NCBI RefSeq assembly: GCF_027563315.1
Contig: NZ_JAMKBJ010000006.1
Span: forward strand, 62,001-126,000
Source of the DNA: Paenisporosarcina quisquiliarum
GTDB taxonomy: Bacteria; Bacillota; Bacilli; Bacillales_A; Planococcaceae
Direction: 5' to 3'
DNA length: 64,000 nt
In this document: positions 61,917 to 64,000 of the stretch, in pieces
Layout: every line of letters starts with the position of its first letter
Position numbering within the stretch: the stretch's first letter is position 1
The notes under the pieces: generated by a model
The model's database searches: none
What the model was told of the DNA's origin: nothing
What the model saw: only the letters and a program-made list of their open reading frames with translations
Position numbers and translations under genes: made by a program

Positions 61917-61950
61917 AAGCGGACGAAATTAATTTTTCGGCCGCTTTTAC
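61917..61950. terminator. Terminator of the RNase H gene
   Basis: AAGCGGACGAAA and TTTCGGCCGCTT pair with a single A-G mismatch around an AT-rich loop and end in TTTT. Confidence 0.82.
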
Positions 61951-62145
61951 TATGAGGATTCTAGATGACAAATTTAATTTGGGTATATTTTGAAAATAAC
62001 TATTTAATTAAACAAAATATGGGTATAAGATAATAAAGATTTTCTTGTATCTTCAATACCAGGAGACTAGTATGTTATTAGATATTATGACTGTGGAATA
62101 GTTTCTTCTATTAAGATAACGAATAGTAAGAAAGGGGAAGAGATA

Positions 62146-64000
62146 TTGAATAAATTTGTTACTGGAATATCCATAACAGGACTGATTTGGTTTTACGGAA
62201 TCAGCATGGTATCTGCAGAAGAACACGATGAGAAACGAATGCTCGTTGTGTTTGATGAAGAACTGACTGAACAGGAAATGCTCGAGGCGGTCTTGGATGC
62301 GGGCGGTGAAATGTCAGAGGCATATGCGGAAGTGGATATGGCGTCTGTTGAAATAACTTCGGAGGAAGTGGCTGAACTTCGAGAAGATTCTTCAGTGCAA
62401 CTTGTAGAAGAGGATTTCATCATCAAGCTGAGTGCCCAGATGGAAGATTGGGGAATTGCGTCTACACGCGTTCCTTCTGCATGGAATTCTGGTTTTACCG
62501 GTAAAGGGATTAAAGTCGCCGTGATCGATTCGGGCATCTCTACTCACAGTGACTTAGAGATAGCAGGTGGCGTTTCCACTGTTAGTTACACTTCTTCCTA
62601 TAATGATGATGAAGGACACGGAACACATGTCGCTGGCATCATCGGTGCGCGCAATAACAGTTTTGGTGTGAAAGGTGTCGCCTATGAAACCGAACTTTAT
62701 GCGGTAAAGGCATTTAATCGAGATGGCGAAGCATATCTGTCCGATTTAATTGAGGGAATTGATTGGTCGATTGCAAACGGTATGGACATCATCAACTTAA
62801 GCTCAGGGACTCAAACTAGTACCCGTTCTTTCCTTAATGTTGTGAACAAGGCATATGCAAGTGGTCTGTTAATTGTGGCAGCTGCTGGAAATGATGGTGC
62901 TCCGGATGGTCTGGATGATACGGTTGATTTTCCCGCTCGCTATGCTTCGGTCATCGGTGTCGGTGCTGTTGACCGTTATTTTGGGCGTGCATCTTTTTCC
63001 TCGACGGGACCAGAAGTCGAAGTGGCCGCTCCTGGTGTTGATATTTTAAGTACATACTTAGACAATCAATACGCTTATATGAGCGGAACATCCATGGCGA
63101 CGCCTTATGTAACGGGACAGCTTGCGTTACTGAAACAAGCTTATCCAGAACTTACTAATGATCAACTCCGTCAAGTACTGACTGACCATACCTTAGATTT
63201 GGGTAAGGCAGGTAGAGATCCATTATTCGGTTACGGTTTCATTCAAGCATCATCCTACTTGGACCCTGTTGAACTTGAAAAAGCAAACCCCTTAACGGGC
63301 ATGATTTTAAGTGAAAATTCTATATCTGGATCACCAGGATTAGTTCGTAATGTCACTGCAACAGCGACTTATACGGATGGTGCAAATCAAAACGTAACAA
63401 GTGAAGCTGTATGGACGTCGAGTAACCCTGCAGTAGCTGAAGTGACGAGTGGCAAGGTGGAATTAAAAGGATATGGCACTACGACCGTGACGGTGACCTA
63501 CAAGGAACAAACAGCTGTCATTGTGGTAGATGTACCGCTTCCTCAACCAGAACCAAATCCTATGGTGAAACTTGAAGCAACCAATACTTCTCTCATCGGT
63601 AAGCCAGGAGATATTTTAGATATTACCGTAAAGGCTACTTACAAAAATGGCCAAGTCCAAGATGTAACGGAATTCGCAGATTGGTCTACGGCGAACACTT
63701 CAGTGGCAACGGTGATGGGAGGAAAAGTCCAATTCAACGGCTATGGCACTACAACCATAACGGCAACCTATGAAGGGCAATCGACGATGATTGTCATCAA
63801 TAGTCCGGAACCACAGTCTCAAGCTGCGCCGAAATTCCAGGATGTCACATCCTTCTATTCACCAGCCGTAACTTACTTGGTGCAAAGACAAATTACCCGT
63901 GGAGTTTCAACAACGGAATTTGGTGTAACACAGAATATTATTCGTGCGGATGCAGCTATCTGGTTGGCCATGGAACTTGGCTTGAATACAGAAACCGCAA
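62146..64000 (+). CDS. SLH-anchored subtilase (partial at window end)
   Basis: Secreted S8 serine protease cut off by the window end after about 618 codons. The TTG start follows AAAGGGGAAG. In order: signal peptide (cut near VSA, 24), an I9-like propeptide (28-100) and the subtilase domain with AVIDSGIS (D128), GHGTHVAG (H158), AAAGNDG (oxyanion Asn) and SGTSMATP (S316). Two Ig-like Big-2 domains (about 385-465 and 470-550), a linker and the first SLH repeat (from about 565) follow. Complete catalytic set. It is the third SLH-anchored exoenzyme of the window. Confidence 0.92.
   Translation, partial: MNKFVTGISITGLIWFYGISMVSAEEHDEKRMLVVFDEELTEQEMLEAVLDAGGEMSEAYAEVDMASVEITSEEVAELREDSSVQLVEEDFIIKLSAQMEDWGIASTRVPSAWNSGFTGKGIKVAVIDSGISTHSDLEIAGGVSTVSYTSSYNDDEGHGTHVAGIIGARNNSFGVKGVAYETELYAVKAFNRDGEAYLSDLIEGIDWSIANGMDIINLSSGTQTSTRSFLNVVNKAYASGLLIVAAAGNDGAPDGLDDTVDFPARYASVIGVGAVDRYFGRASFSSTGPEVEVAAPGVDILSTYLDNQYAYMSGTSMATPYVTGQLALLKQAYPELTNDQLRQVLTDHTLDLGKAGRDPLFGYGFIQASSYLDPVELEKANPLTGMILSENSISGSPGLVRNVTATATYTDGANQNVTSEAVWTSSNPAVAEVTSGKVELKGYGTTTVTVTYKEQTAVIVVDVPLPQPEPNPMVKLEATNTSLIGKPGDILDITVKATYKNGQVQDVTEFADWSTANTSVATVMGGKVQFNGYGTTTITATYEGQSTMIVINSPEPQSQAAPKFQDVTSFYSPAVTYLVQRQITRGVSTTEFGVTQNIIRADAAIWLAMELGLNTETA

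Overview
The window looks like chromosomal DNA of a low-GC, spore-forming-type Gram-positive bacterium of the Bacillales. A Planococcaceae-like host (Sporosarcina, Lysinibacillus, Solibacillus and relatives) fits best. The evidence is strong AGGAGG-type ribosome sites, frequent GTG and TTG starts, LytR-CpsA-Psr enzymes, a tyrosine kinase/phosphatase-controlled capsule, CcpA-type operators and three separate exoenzymes anchored by S-layer homology (SLH) domains. The genus is inferred from gene content, not from a marker gene. No rRNA, tRNA or CRISPR array was seen.

Layout. (1) 1-4.4 kb: a secreted SLH-anchored nuclease, preceded by a phased 21-bp repeat tract and flanked by terminators with the same stem. 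(2) 4.5-23.2 kb: a capsule/exopolysaccharide locus. It holds a divergent LCP ligase and SGNH-like protein, then a Wzz/tyrosine kinase/PHP phosphatase module, a diacetylbacillosamine-type cassette (dehydratase, aminotransferase, acetyltransferase, priming transferase), glycosyltransferases, a TupA-like ATP-grasp protein, an acetyltransferase, flippase and polymerase, and the UDP-glucose/glucuronate/galacturonate supply genes. (3) 23.2-26.1 kb: a decayed stretch with gene remnants, a chimeric amidohydrolase pseudogene and several copies of a dispersed repeat family. One copy contains a small Cys-rich protein gene. (4) 26.1-33.6 kb: a complete-looking Tad/Flp pilus operon of nine genes, with a divergent DUF192 gene. 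(5) 33.6-36.8 kb: a HigBA-like toxin-antitoxin pair with an operator inside its promoter, a REP-associated tyrosine transposase (RAYT) and nearby repeat copies.

(6) 36.9-40.8 kb: a SEC-C protein, a small ORF and a lipoprotein. (7) 41.2-48.3 kb: a 2,283-residue bifunctional amylase-pullulanase with two complete GH13 catalytic sets, SLH anchoring and three cre-like operators. (8) 48.7-50.9 kb: an AAA15 ATPase plus RloB pair, the AbiL/RloAB type of anti-phage module. (9) 51-55 kb: remnants, a membrane protein, another repeat copy, a second LCP gene almost identical to the first, and an alpha/beta hydrolase. (10) 55.6-57.6 kb: three consecutive genes for secreted proteins sharing an N-W-aromatic motif just after the signal peptide. 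(11) 58.3-64 kb: a GNAT acetyltransferase, a hypothetical protein, a secreted LVIVD beta-propeller, an RNase H-fold protein and the start of an SLH-anchored subtilase that runs off the window.

How the parts work together. Most genes concern the cell surface: capsule assembly and attachment, pilus assembly, and S-layer-anchored degradation of starch, nucleic acids and protein. The most unusual signal is the repeat family built on GGTACC/GGTGCCACCC. Short copies have exactly conserved internal spacing (19 and 12 nt). Long copies share both ends, and one carries a small gene. The adjacent RAYT is the obvious candidate for spreading them, although that link is an inference.
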